Made by a program: the position numbers and the translations under genes
Assembly: GCA_910584965.1 (NCBI GenBank)
Contig: CAJUDZ010000003.1
Location: 150,010-214,009, forward strand
DNA from: an uncultured Lachnospiraceae bacterium
Lineage (GTDB): Bacteria > Bacillota > Clostridia > Lachnospirales > Lachnospiraceae
DNA length: 64,000 nucleotides
Reading direction: 5' to 3'
Notes under the pieces: generated by a model
What the model was told of the DNA's origin: nothing
Databases searched by the model: none
The model's input: only the letters and a program-made list of their open reading frames with translations
Shown here: positions 8,912 to 18,285 of the stretch, piece after piece
Position numbering within the stretch: the stretch's first letter is position 1
Layout: every line of letters begins with the position of its first letter

Positions 8912-10825
8912 ATGTGTGGAATTGCTGGATTTTGCAACGGAGATTTTGACTGGCGCGAAAATATCGGGAAAATGAATGAACGGATTCAGCATCGGGGGCC
9001 GGATGCTTCAGGCGTCTGGGCATCGGAAGATAAAAAAGTGGTGCTTGGGCACAGGCGTCTGTCCATTATCGATCTGACGCCCGGCGGCGCGCAGCCGATG
9101 GAATCACGGAACGGTCGTTATGTAATTGCCTACAACGGAGAAATCTACAATTATCCGGTCATCAAAGAAAAACTGATACGGGAAAAACGGGTAACTGCTT
9201 TTAAAGGGACTTCCGATACGGAAGTGCTTTTGGAAGCAGTCTCTGCATATGGGCTTATGGAAACGCTGAGACTGAGCAAAGGGATGTTTGCGCTCGCGCT
9301 GTATGACAAAAAAGAACAAACGTTGTTTTTGGCGCGGGACAGAGTCGGAGAAAAGCCGCTTTATTATGGATTTGTCGGAAAGACTTTTGCGTTTGCATCG
9401 GAGATCGGCGCGATTGCCTGTCTGGACGGTTTTCAGGCATCCGTCAATAAAGGGATTCTTGACGCGTATTTCCGTTATGGTTATATTCCGGCGCCGCATT
9501 CCGTTTACCAGGGAATTTACAAGCTGGAGCCCGGTAAAATACTGGAACTGAAGGCGCCGTTTGCACAATATGAAACGAAAACATACTGGTCGATGAAAGA
9601 GACGGCCTGTTACGGGCAGACACATCTTTTTCAAGAAAGCGGGCAGGAGGCGGCCGAAGAGCTGGAACGCCTTTTAAAGGATGCGATTCGGGGACAGATG
9701 ACGGCGGATGTACCCGTCGGCGCGTTCCTGTCGGCCGGAATCGACAGTTCCACGATCGTATCGCTGATGCGGCAGGTAAGCGGCGGGCATGTCAGAAGCT
9801 ATACCATAGGCATGTGGGAAAAGGAATTTAACGAAGCGGAAATCGCGAAAAAAATTGCGGCGCATCTGGGAACGGAACATACGGAGCTGTATATCACGGA
9901 AGAGGATGCCAAACAGGTAATACCGAAGCTTGGAACCATGTTCGGAGAACCTTTTGCGGATTCTTCCCAGATACCGACGTATCTGGTCAGCCGGATGACG
10001 AGGGAACATGTAACGGTTTCCCTGAGCGGAGACGGCGGAGACGAGCTTTTTGGCGGTTATCAGACATATCGTTCTATCGAACGCATTTTCCGGAAAACCG
10101 GCCGGATTCCGGCGTTTCTCAGAAAATCCGTAAGCGCGGCCATACTGCATAGTCCCTGGGGAAAAGGGGATCTGGCGACGCGGGCGAGGCTGCTTGGTGC
10201 GGCCGGCGTCGAGGATTTATATCGGTGTTCTGCGATCGGAGAAGGCATCGGACTGCTCTCCCCTGAAGTGCTGCAGGAACGGCGGGCCGACGCTGCGGCG
10301 GGCCGGGGGTACGATACGGTCATGGACGCCTATCCGACGGGCCTGCTGCCGGAACCGTTGCATAATCTGATGCTGATGGATATGCTGATGTACCACCCGG
10401 ATGATATTCTCACAAAGGTAGATCGTACTGCGATGGCCGTTTCACTGGAAACAAGAGTGCCCATGCTGGACAAGGATGTGGTGGAATTTGCCTGGACGCT
10501 GCCCATATCCTATAAAAAACAGGGCGATGTGAGTAAAAAAATATTGCGTGATATTTTATATAAGTACGTGCCCCGGGAGCTGGTGGAGCGTCCCAAGACG
10601 GGATTTGCGATTCCGCTCCATAAATGGCTGAAAGAGCCGGGACTGCGGGAATGGGCGGAAGGTCTCCTCGAACCGGGAATAATAAAAAAGCAAGGGTTAT
10701 TGAATGCGGATGCGGTCGGCCGGATGTGGACGGACTTTGTGGAACGCGGCGTGTGGCGGCAGCAGATCTGGCATGTGCTGATGTTTATGGAGTTTATGCG
10801 TTTGACAGAGGAGAAACATGTATGA
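8912..10825 (+). CDS. asnB: Asparagine synthase-like glutamine amidotransferase (second copy)
   Basis: 637 residues beginning MCGIAGFCNG, so Cys2 again is the expected glutaminase nucleophile. HRGPDASG and YNGEIYN follow. The synthetase domain has the ATP loop as LSAGIDSS (about 271-278), with Ala where the first copy has Gly, then GDGGDELFGGYQ and VDRTAMAVSLETR. It is clearly homologous to the copy at 5773 but too different for a recent duplication, so the two may act on different substrates. The last bases form an ATGA overlap with the GT2 gene at 10822, which argues for translational coupling and a joint role. Confidence 0.88.
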   Translation: MCGIAGFCNGDFDWRENIGKMNERIQHRGPDASGVWASEDKKVVLGHRRLSIIDLTPGGAQPMESRNGRYVIAYNGEIYNYPVIKEKLIREKRVTAFKGTSDTEVLLEAVSAYGLMETLRLSKGMFALALYDKKEQTLFLARDRVGEKPLYYGFVGKTFAFASEIGAIACLDGFQASVNKGILDAYFRYGYIPAPHSVYQGIYKLEPGKILELKAPFAQYETKTYWSMKETACYGQTHLFQESGQEAAEELERLLKDAIRGQMTADVPVGAFLSAGIDSSTIVSLMRQVSGGHVRSYTIGMWEKEFNEAEIAKKIAAHLGTEHTELYITEEDAKQVIPKLGTMFGEPFADSSQIPTYLVSRMTREHVTVSLSGDGGDELFGGYQTYRSIERIFRKTGRIPAFLRKSVSAAILHSPWGKGDLATRARLLGAAGVEDLYRCSAIGEGIGLLSPEVLQERRADAAAGRGYDTVMDAYPTGLLPEPLHNLMLMDMLMYHPDDILTKVDRTAMAVSLETRVPMLDKDVVEFAWTLPISYKKQGDVSKKILRDILYKYVPRELVERPKTGFAIPLHKWLKEPGLREWAEGLLEPGIIKKQGLLNADAVGRMWTDFVERGVWRQQIWHVLMFMEFMRLTEEKHV

Positions 10826-11889
10826 AACAAATACCAGACTACCAGGCCCCCCATATTCCGCTCGAACGGCAGACGGAGCTGATTTCGGTCATCGTGACGG
10901 CTTATAATATTGCGCCTTATCTGGAACGCGGCGTTAAATCCATTCTGAACCAGACTTACCGTAATCTGGAGATTATTCTTGTGGACGACGGTTCCACGGA
11001 CGGGGGCGGGAAGATCTGCGACAGGCTGGCCGGACAGGATGACAGGCTTATTGTGATTCATAAAGAAAACCGCGGACCCGGGGACGCCCGGAATGTCGGG
11101 ATGGATATCGCAAAAGGGAGCTTTATCGGATTTGTGGACGGCGATGACTGGATTGATGCGGATATGTACGAGAGAATGCTCAGCGCGGCGCTTTCCTGGC
11201 AGGCGGATATGGCGATATGCCGGTACAGGCGGGTGTACAGGGACCATACTGAAGACGCTTCGACAAACCGGGCTGCCGTTTTCGAAGGACAGGAAGCCCT
11301 GCAGGTTTATGTGGAAGAACGGGAAGAGTATGATATTCAGAATGCGGCGTGGAATAAGCTGTATCGAAGAGAAGTATTGCAGGAACTGCGGTTCAGCGTC
11401 GGGAAATGGTATGAGGACGTTGTGTTCTCCGCCAAAGCGCTGGGAAGGGCCGGCAGATGCGTTTACCTTGACAGTGCCGCTTATAATTATATAATAGACA
11501 GAGAAGGTAGTATCATGAATGTGAAGATCAATTCCCGTACTTTTACGGATCAGATACCGGCTTACAGAGAACGAAGCGACTATCTGTGTTCGCTGGGCAG
11601 AGAAGATCTGGCGGATATTCATGATTATTTTGTATATAAGAGGCTGCTTCTTTTTTATAATCAGGTAAAAAAGAGCGGGATGCCGGAAAAGAAGGATTAT
11701 TTAAATAAAATAGCGAATGTTATCAATGAGGGAAGAGCGGATTTTGAACGAATCTACGGGTGTATTGCCGCGAATCCCAATGAACGGAAGAAAATGGAAC
11801 TGTTTTTAAAATCCCCCAGGCTGTATTGGGGCGTAATGTGTATTAACGAAGCCGTAATCCTGCCGCTGAAAAGACGGCGCAGGCGGTAG
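10822..11889 (+). CDS. GT2-family glycosyltransferase
   Basis: 355 residues, GT-A fold. The N-terminal VIVTAYNIAPYLERG, the nucleotide-binding block DDGSTDGGG and the metal-binding block DGDDW (about residue 106-110) place it in GT2, WcaA/EpsJ type. The C-terminal third is a helical extension without membrane segments. The ATG overlaps the stop of the preceding asparagine-synthase-like gene by four bases, so the two are likely translated together. Confidence 0.9.
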   Translation: MKQIPDYQAPHIPLERQTELISVIVTAYNIAPYLERGVKSILNQTYRNLEIILVDDGSTDGGGKICDRLAGQDDRLIVIHKENRGPGDARNVGMDIAKGSFIGFVDGDDWIDADMYERMLSAALSWQADMAICRYRRVYRDHTEDASTNRAAVFEGQEALQVYVEEREEYDIQNAAWNKLYRREVLQELRFSVGKWYEDVVFSAKALGRAGRCVYLDSAAYNYIIDREGSIMNVKINSRTFTDQIPAYRERSDYLCSLGREDLADIHDYFVYKRLLLFYNQVKKSGMPEKKDYLNKIANVINEGRADFERIYGCIAANPNERKKMELFLKSPRLYWGVMCINEAVILPLKRRRRR

Positions 11890-11973
11890 AACGATGGAAT
11901 ATCGCAGTAACGGCGGTAACCGGGGATAATGAAAGCGGGGAATAACCCGCGGAAGGAAAGGGCATAGATCGGT

Positions 11974-12873
11974 ATGATAATCATCCAGATGGCGGGCGGT
12001 CTCGGAAACCAGATGTTCCAGTACGCGCTTTACAGGCAGCTGATCAGTATGGGAAAAACGGTGAAAATGGATGATGAGGCGGGTTTTCGGGAAGACCGGC
12101 AGAGAGATCCGGCGCTTGCCGCTTTCGGCGCCGCATATGAAAGGGCGGACCGTCAGGAAATCATAGAAATGACGGATGCTTCCATGAAATTTACCGACAG
12201 GGTGCGCAGAAAGCTGTTTGGACGGAAGAGCCGTTCTTATTTTGAAGAAAGCAAACGATTCCAGCCTCAGATTTTTGAATGGGATAACGTTTATCTGGAA
12301 GGCTACTGGCAGTCCGAAAAGTATTTTCGGGATGTGGGGACACTGTTAAAGAAGGAATTTTGCCTGGAAAATGTGAGGAAGAACCGGGAAAAGGGATACG
12401 GCCTGTCAAAACAGGCGGAAGACTATCTGCATCGGATGGAACAGGGAGAATCCGTCAGCATCCATGTGCGCAGAGGCGACTATCTTTTGCCGCAGAATCT
12501 GGAATTGTTCGGAAATATTTGCACGGATGCGTATTATGAGAAGGCCGTGAGGAAGGTGACGGAAAGCCATCCCGACTGCACATTTTACCTTTTTACAAAC
12601 GACAGGGAATGGGCGGCGGAACGGGTAAAGGAGCATGCGGATTTTCCGATCGTATCGGTCGAACTTCCAAAAGACCGGGACTACGAGACGCTCATGCTGA
12701 TGAGCCGGTGTAAGCATAATATTCTGGCAAACAGCAGTTTTGGCTGGTGGGCTTCATACCTGAACGATAATCCGGACAAACTTGTGATTGCGCCGGAAAA
12801 ATGGCTGAACGGATGGGACTGTTCGGACATATACAGGGACGATATGATTAAAATCGGAACGGATAAACAATAA
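11974..12873 (+). CDS. GT11-family fucosyltransferase-like enzyme
   Basis: 299 residues. MAGGLGNQMFQYALY (6-20), HVRRGDY (about 163-169) and NSSFGWWASYLN near the C-terminus are the standard landmarks of GT11, whose known bacterial members are alpha-1,2-fucosyltransferases using GDP-fucose. The length agrees with the family. A related protein is at 29038 and a more divergent one at 14861. No GDP-fucose synthesis genes are visible in the same module, so donor supply must come from elsewhere in the genome. Confidence 0.9.
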   Translation: MIIIQMAGGLGNQMFQYALYRQLISMGKTVKMDDEAGFREDRQRDPALAAFGAAYERADRQEIIEMTDASMKFTDRVRRKLFGRKSRSYFEESKRFQPQIFEWDNVYLEGYWQSEKYFRDVGTLLKKEFCLENVRKNREKGYGLSKQAEDYLHRMEQGESVSIHVRRGDYLLPQNLELFGNICTDAYYEKAVRKVTESHPDCTFYLFTNDREWAAERVKEHADFPIVSVELPKDRDYETLMLMSRCKHNILANSSFGWWASYLNDNPDKLVIAPEKWLNGWDCSDIYRDDMIKIGTDKQ

Positions 12874-12962
12874 CAGGGCCGCATAGAGGTGAAGAAACAG
12901 GTACGGGAAAGGACATGGATATATAGATGAGAAAAACGGCGCAGGAGGAAAAGAAGGTAACG

Positions 12963-14771
12963 ATGCTGCAAAAGATCGGTTATCTTTTTGACAGAAAACA
13001 GAAGATGCAGTTTATCGGGCTGGGGATTCTGATCTTAATCGGGGGGCTTCTTGAGACGCTCGGCGTATCCATGATGCTTCCGCTCGTGCAGGGCATTATG
13101 GACCCGGAAGCGCTGGCACAAAACGAGATTGTCGGAAAGATTCTGTATTTCCTGCACATCGAAACGGCGGACATGACGCAGACCGGAAACTGGAATCAGC
13201 TGATTATTGTGATGCTGTCCACGATGATGATTCTCTTTGTTATAAAAAACGCGTATCTGCTGTTCCAGACCTATGTGCAGAATACCTTTGTCACAAGGAA
13301 TCGGAACCGGATGATCAGCCGCGTCATGCGGGAGTTTTTGGGCAGGCCCTACGAAGAATATCTCGGCGCGGATATCCCTACGGTATTTCGGCTGACGGAC
13401 AGCGATATTCCCAATGCGTTTCAGCTGATTCTCGTTATGATTCAGATGATTACGGAAGTCGTTGTCTCGGCATTTTTATGCGTCGTTCTGGTAGTCGTCA
13501 GCCCGGTCATGACCGTTTTTATCGTTGTGATTTTCCTCGGGATGACTTTGCTGCTTTCCAGGATTCTGAAACCGCGTCTGAATGCGATCGGAAGGAAAAA
13601 TCAGGAAATCCAGTCCCGGATTGCCAAATGGCGCATTCAGTCCATCTACGGGCTGAAAGATGTCAAGGTTCTGCATCGGGAAGAATTTTTTGTCAGAAAT
13701 TATTACGAGAGCGGCAGCATCGGCGCCAATGTGGCGAGAAATTATGCGGTGCTGAATAATCTGCCGAGACTGCTGATCGAAACGATTTTTATTGTCAGCA
13801 TGCTGGCTTTTATCATGATATATATTTTAAGCGGCGGCAATGTCAAAGTGCTGATTCCGCAGCTTACCGCGTTTGCGGTGGCGGCGATCCGGATTATGCC
13901 GAGCGCTAACCGCATCAACACTTATATTTCGGAAATTGCTTATTCCCAGCCCTGTCTGGATTATCTGTATGAAAATCTGAACGAAGGCATGAAGCAGGAT
14001 GTGAACGGCAGCGTTACGGGATACGCGGCAGAAGGGAAAAAGGAAACGGACGGCGGAAACGGCGCCGGCGGAAAAACCGGAGAAAAGACGGTTCTGCGGG
14101 ATAAGATCGTTCTCGACCATATTACGTTCGCTTATCCGGGAACGGATAAAAATATTTTCACGGATGCCCATATGGAAGTCAAACGCGGACAGTCGGTCGG
14201 CATCATGGGCCCTTCGGGCGCGGGAAAATCGACGATCGTGGATATTCTGCTCGGCCTTTTGCATGCGCAGAAGGGAAGCATTACCTGGGACGGCAGAAAT
14301 ATTTTTGAAGATTATGATTCCTGGCTTTCTCAGATCGGCTATATTCCGCAGTCGATTTACCTGGTGGACGAGTCTATCCGGGACAATATCGCTTTCGGCA
14401 TCGATGCGGATGAGATCGACGAGAGAAGAATCTGGGAAGTGCTGGAAGAAGCGCAGTTGAAGGAGTTTATCGAGGGGCTTCCGGAAGGGCTTGATACGAC
14501 GATCGGCGACCGGGGCGTCAGGATTTCGGGCGGACAGAGACAGCGTATCGGCATTGCGAGGGCTTTGTATCATGATCCGGAGATTCTCGTTTTTGACGAA
14601 GCGACTTCCGCGCTCGATAACGATACGGAAAAAGCGGTTATGGACGCTGTAAACAGTTTTCATGGAAAAAAGACGATGGTCATCATCGCCCACAGGCTGA
14701 ATACGATCGCAAAATGCGACGTCATTTATAAAGTAGAGGGTGAGAAAATCATAGAGAGCAGTCTGCAATAA
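12963..14771 (+). CDS. ABC transporter, fused permease-ATPase (MsbA/PglK-like)
   Basis: 602 residues: about six membrane segments in the first 330 residues, a low-complexity linker rich in Gly, Glu and Lys (about 345-375), then an ATPase domain with Walker A GPSGAGKST (about 415), signature ISGGQRQRIGIAR (about 521) and Walker B LVFDEATSALD. This arrangement fits exporters of lipid-linked saccharides. I set the start at 12963 because the paralog at 37213 begins at the matching position (MLQKIGYLF against MIKQLAYIF) and AAGG precedes it; an in-frame ATG at 12927 is the alternative. Having this in addition to Wzx raises the question of a second flipping route. Confidence 0.9.
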   Translation: MLQKIGYLFDRKQKMQFIGLGILILIGGLLETLGVSMMLPLVQGIMDPEALAQNEIVGKILYFLHIETADMTQTGNWNQLIIVMLSTMMILFVIKNAYLLFQTYVQNTFVTRNRNRMISRVMREFLGRPYEEYLGADIPTVFRLTDSDIPNAFQLILVMIQMITEVVVSAFLCVVLVVVSPVMTVFIVVIFLGMTLLLSRILKPRLNAIGRKNQEIQSRIAKWRIQSIYGLKDVKVLHREEFFVRNYYESGSIGANVARNYAVLNNLPRLLIETIFIVSMLAFIMIYILSGGNVKVLIPQLTAFAVAAIRIMPSANRINTYISEIAYSQPCLDYLYENLNEGMKQDVNGSVTGYAAEGKKETDGGNGAGGKTGEKTVLRDKIVLDHITFAYPGTDKNIFTDAHMEVKRGQSVGIMGPSGAGKSTIVDILLGLLHAQKGSITWDGRNIFEDYDSWLSQIGYIPQSIYLVDESIRDNIAFGIDADEIDERRIWEVLEEAQLKEFIEGLPEGLDTTIGDRGVRISGGQRQRIGIARALYHDPEILVFDEATSALDNDTEKAVMDAVNSFHGKKTMVIIAHRLNTIAKCDVIYKVEGEKIIESSLQ

Positions 14772-14860
14772 AAGGCTGAAAAATCAGAGAGTTTTCAACC
14801 GCGAATTTGCGCTTGCAGCACAAATATCGCAGGCCGGGTGAAAGGAAAGGTTATATAAAG

Positions 14861-15892
14861 ATGTTAGGAATTGAGACACAGGAAGGATTTGGACTCGGAA
14901 ATCAGTTATTTTTCTATGTGACGACCAGATGTATTGCGGCGGATAAGGGATATCGGTTCAGCGTGCTGGATCCGGAGCACTTCGCCAATAATATGCACAG
15001 CGACTGCGGACTGTATTTTATGGATCTTTCCTATGGCGAGCCTTCCCGGAAGGAAGACTATCAGAAAATTTACCATGAAAAAGAGGACAGGCTTTTTGCC
15101 GGCAATTCGAAACACGACCTGACTCACGGGGTTTATGTGACGGATACGGACAGGGCGTTGTTCGACATAGAGGACGATACGCTTCTTTACGGAAACTTTC
15201 AGGCGGAAGATTACTTTATCCGTCATAAAGAGGATATCAAAAAGTGGCTTGCGGTGAAGCCGGAATATGACTGTAAGGAATACAGCCGGGAAAATCTCTG
15301 CATTCTGCATCTGCGGTGCAGCGATTATATGGGGTCGCCGGAGTTATATCTCAGGAAAAAATATTGGATTAACGGCATGGCGCAGATGCGGAAAATCAAT
15401 CCCCGTATGGAATTTATGATTATTACCAATGATGTAAAGGAAGCGGGCAAATTTCTGCCGGGTATCCCGGCTTATAATTTCGATCTGGCAAAGGATTACA
15501 GCATTTTGAAAAACGCGGCATACCTGCTGCTTGCCAATTCCTCGTTTGCCTATTTCCCGGCTTTTACGAGCGATACGGTGCGGTATATTCTGGCGCCCAA
15601 ATATTGGGCGAGGCACAATGTGTCCGACGGCTACTGGGCGTCCGAACAGAATATTTATGAGGGCTGGCATTATATGGACAGGCAGGGAAGGGTGTTTACC
15701 GCCGAAGAATGCCGGGAAGAGCTTGCCTGGTACAAAAAGACGTCCCGCAAATACGCCCGCCTGAACGAAAGGCCGGAAGGAATGCGGCTGAAATTCATGG
15801 CGCTCCATGGAAAATATATTTACGGAAAGGCGTACTGCGGCAAGATCGCCCGCGGGGTGGTCAGACGGATAAAGGAGAAATTGGGCAGGTGA
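14861..15892 (+). CDS. GT11-like glycosyltransferase with altered motif
   Basis: 343 residues. An N-terminal GFGLGNQLFFYVTTR block parallels the GLGNQMFQYA block of GT11, and LANSSFAYFPAF matches the family C-terminal block. The nucleotide-sugar motif reads HLRCSDY (about 149-155) instead of HVRRGDY, so the second Arg and Gly are changed to Cys and Ser. The fold is likely fucosyltransferase-like but donor or linkage may differ. Start at 14861 has GGAAAGG upstream. The last ~55 residues are basic. Confidence 0.75.
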   Translation: MLGIETQEGFGLGNQLFFYVTTRCIAADKGYRFSVLDPEHFANNMHSDCGLYFMDLSYGEPSRKEDYQKIYHEKEDRLFAGNSKHDLTHGVYVTDTDRALFDIEDDTLLYGNFQAEDYFIRHKEDIKKWLAVKPEYDCKEYSRENLCILHLRCSDYMGSPELYLRKKYWINGMAQMRKINPRMEFMIITNDVKEAGKFLPGIPAYNFDLAKDYSILKNAAYLLLANSSFAYFPAFTSDTVRYILAPKYWARHNVSDGYWASEQNIYEGWHYMDRQGRVFTAEECREELAWYKKTSRKYARLNERPEGMRLKFMALHGKYIYGKAYCGKIARGVVRRIKEKLGR

Positions 15893-17499
15893 AGCAGAAG
15901 AAGGCGGAACAAAAGCAAAACAGCATGAAGCGGAACAGGGCAAAGCAGAAATATCTTGAAATAACAGATGTTATAAAAAGATTCGGAACCCGAACCGCGG
16001 CCGCTGTGGACGGTATTTCCACGCGGAAAACGGCGGTCTGTGCGGCGGCTTTGTTCGCGGTGTCGGTTATTCCGCTGCTGCTGCTTGGAAAATACAACGT
16101 GATGTGCATCGACGATTACAACTATGGCAGGGCGGTGCATGATACCTGGACGGCGACCGGTTCTCTGTGGCAGTCCATACTGACCGCGCTCAGGCAGACC
16201 GGAGTGTTTTTCATGGAATGGCAGGGCACATATGTCTCCTGTTTCCTGATGGCGGTCTGTCCGATGAACTTCCGGTATGAAGCGGCGTTTCTCGTGCCAA
16301 TCGTGATGATCGGCCTGTTTGCCGGCGCTTCCTTTGCGCTGGGAAGGCATATTCTGATCAAATGGCTCGGCAGCGGCCGGACGCAGGCTTCGTTTGTGAT
16401 GTTTTTACTGCTTTTCATGTTCTATCAGGTGATGGAAGCGCCTTTTGAAGGGATTTACTGGTATAACGGCGCGACCCATTATGTTTTGATGGAAGCGTTG
16501 TTTTTTATTATGCTGACGCTTGTATCGGGCATTTTGTGGGCGGAAAAGAAAGGCGCGGCAGCAGCTCGGTGTATTTCGGCGGTCCTGTCAGGCGTTATCA
16601 TCGGCGGGGGCAATCTGGTGACGGCGCTTCAGGCGGAAATATTGCTGACGCTTCTGCTCGTTTATGCTTTTGTGGAAAAAAGGAAGAAGGCGGGTCTGAT
16701 ACTGCTTCCGTTTTTATTCTTTACGGCGGGCTTTCTGTGCAATATGCTGGCGCCGGGGAATGCGGTGCGGGCAAGCCTGGATACGGATGTCGGCTATTCG
16801 CCGGCGGCGGCGGTTATTTTATCTTTTTATTATGCGGTCGTTTTCATGATCGGATGGACGGGCACGCTCGTGATATTCGTCTGGCTTGCGCTGCTCCCGG
16901 TTCTCTGGCAGATCGGAAAGAAATCCGAAAAAAGTTTCGCACATCCCGTATGGGTGACCGCGGGCGCTTTCTGCCTTTTGTCGGCAATGTTCACGCCGAC
17001 GCTGTTTGCGGTCGGCATGGTGGGGCTTTCCAGAGTGGATAATATAATCCAGATGGTTTATTATCTGTGCCTGTTCTTCGTGACCACGTACTGGTTCGGA
17101 TGGCTGAACCACCGGAATGCCGGACAGAGCGCCGGAGCGTATTTCGGCATGTTTCTGGAACGCACGGGAAACCGGATGACCGCTGCGGGGATTTTCATCG
17201 TTCTGCTCGTGTGGACGATGACGGCCGATAAAAATACCTATGCCGGCATATCGGCTCTGCGTTCGCTTGCAAACGGAGATGCGGCTGTTTTTTATGAAGA
17301 AGCGATGGAACGCCATGCGCTTTATGTGGATGATACGATAAAAGACGTTGTGATCGAACCTTATTCCGCAAGGCCGGCGTTGTTTGATTTTGAAGATCTG
17401 AAGACCAATACGGAAAACTGGCTGAATCTTGCGGTATCGGATTATTATCATAAAGACTCGGTAAGACTGCGGGAGAGCGGCGAAGGCGCGGACGAGTAG
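15889..17499 (+). CDS. DUF6056-type polytopic membrane protein (second copy)
   Basis: 536 residues from a GTG at 15889 whose GTGA overlaps the preceding stop, with AAAGGAG about 12 bases upstream; the ATG at 15925 is an alternative. About ten membrane segments. CIDDYNYG after the first segment, EWQGTY, EGIYWYNGATHY and LAPGNAVR align with the gene at 2198, making them paralogs. A GT-C-like sugar transferase role outside the membrane is inferred from the acidic pair after the first segment. It sits next to DUF5672 and GT17 genes. Confidence 0.8.
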   Translation: MKQKKAEQKQNSMKRNRAKQKYLEITDVIKRFGTRTAAAVDGISTRKTAVCAAALFAVSVIPLLLLGKYNVMCIDDYNYGRAVHDTWTATGSLWQSILTALRQTGVFFMEWQGTYVSCFLMAVCPMNFRYEAAFLVPIVMIGLFAGASFALGRHILIKWLGSGRTQASFVMFLLLFMFYQVMEAPFEGIYWYNGATHYVLMEALFFIMLTLVSGILWAEKKGAAAARCISAVLSGVIIGGGNLVTALQAEILLTLLLVYAFVEKRKKAGLILLPFLFFTAGFLCNMLAPGNAVRASLDTDVGYSPAAAVILSFYYAVVFMIGWTGTLVIFVWLALLPVLWQIGKKSEKSFAHPVWVTAGAFCLLSAMFTPTLFAVGMVGLSRVDNIIQMVYYLCLFFVTTYWFGWLNHRNAGQSAGAYFGMFLERTGNRMTAAGIFIVLLVWTMTADKNTYAGISALRSLANGDAAVFYEEAMERHALYVDDTIKDVVIEPYSARPALFDFEDLKTNTENWLNLAVSDYYHKDSVRLRESGEGADE

Positions 17500-17515
17500 A
17501 AAGGAACTGCCGAAT

Positions 17516-18265
17516 ATGGGGACGGAGAAACGGAAACTGCCGAATGTCACGCTGGCGGCGATGACCAGCGTCAATCTTTACGAAACGATACGGGCGATCG
17601 AATACAGTATGCGGGGCATTGAATTTGGAGAAGTCGTTCTGATTACCCACAGGAAGCCTCTTTTTCTGCCAAAAGGCATACATTACAGGCATACGTCCAG
17701 ACTAAAGGATATCGATGCCTTTAATTATAAGATAGTTTATGAGCTTTCGGATTATATCGACACGGATTATGTACTGCTCGTGCATTATGACGGTTTTGTG
17801 GTGCACCCGGAGAGCTGGCGGGAGGAATTTCTGGAGTATGATTATATCGGCTCCCCCTGGCCGCTTCCGACAAACGACTACGCTTACCGGGATGCGAAAG
17901 GGGAAATCTGCCGGGTGGGGAACAGCGTTTCCATCCGGAGCAGAAAACTGCTGCAGTTTCCGAAACAGGCCGGACTGAAATGGGAAAAGATGCCGGACGG
18001 CAACTACAACGAAGATACGTTTCTGTGCTGTAAGTATAAAAATGCCATCGAGGAGGCGGGCATGCGTTTTGCGCCGATCGAAGTTGCGAAGTATTTCGGA
18101 CACGAACACATGATTCCGGAAGTGATGGATGTGGAGAAGCCTTTCCTGTTTCATAAGTGGTGGGGCAGAAATGCACAGTACCCGCATTTTGTGAGTCCGT
18201 GGAAAAAAATAAAAGGCATGATCAGGCCGTTTCTGTTCTGGCGGAAATGGAAGCGCCGGCAGTAA
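17516..18265 (+). CDS. DUF5672-family putative glycosyltransferase
   Basis: 249 residues, soluble. LPNVTLAAMTSVN at the N-terminus, LVHYDGFVVHPESW (about 83-96) and DYIGSPWP (about 108-115) match the pattern I know for DUF5672, a family found in glycan loci and thought to be a glycosyltransferase. The HYDGF block supplies an Asp that could bind metal. HKWWGR near the end is also typical. AGAAAGG lies about 12 bases upstream of the ATG. The sugar transferred is unknown. Confidence 0.78.
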   Translation: MGTEKRKLPNVTLAAMTSVNLYETIRAIEYSMRGIEFGEVVLITHRKPLFLPKGIHYRHTSRLKDIDAFNYKIVYELSDYIDTDYVLLVHYDGFVVHPESWREEFLEYDYIGSPWPLPTNDYAYRDAKGEICRVGNSVSIRSRKLLQFPKQAGLKWEKMPDGNYNEDTFLCCKYKNAIEEAGMRFAPIEVAKYFGHEHMIPEVMDVEKPFLFHKWWGRNAQYPHFVSPWKKIKGMIRPFLFWRKWKRRQ

Positions 18266-18285
18266 AACGCAGAAGGGATAGAAAA

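Noticed and set aside
10510..11622. 370-residue open frame on the - strand
   Set aside because: Antisense to well-supported asparagine-synthase-like and GT2 genes, with no motif of its own.
11935..11950. GCGGG/CCCGC hairpin as a terminator before the GT11 gene
   Set aside because: The stem is 5 base pairs and is followed by a ribosome binding site, not by a T-run.
13827..14768. 313-residue open frame on the - strand
   Set aside because: Opposite the ABC ATPase domain; long antisense frames are common in such codon-biased genes.
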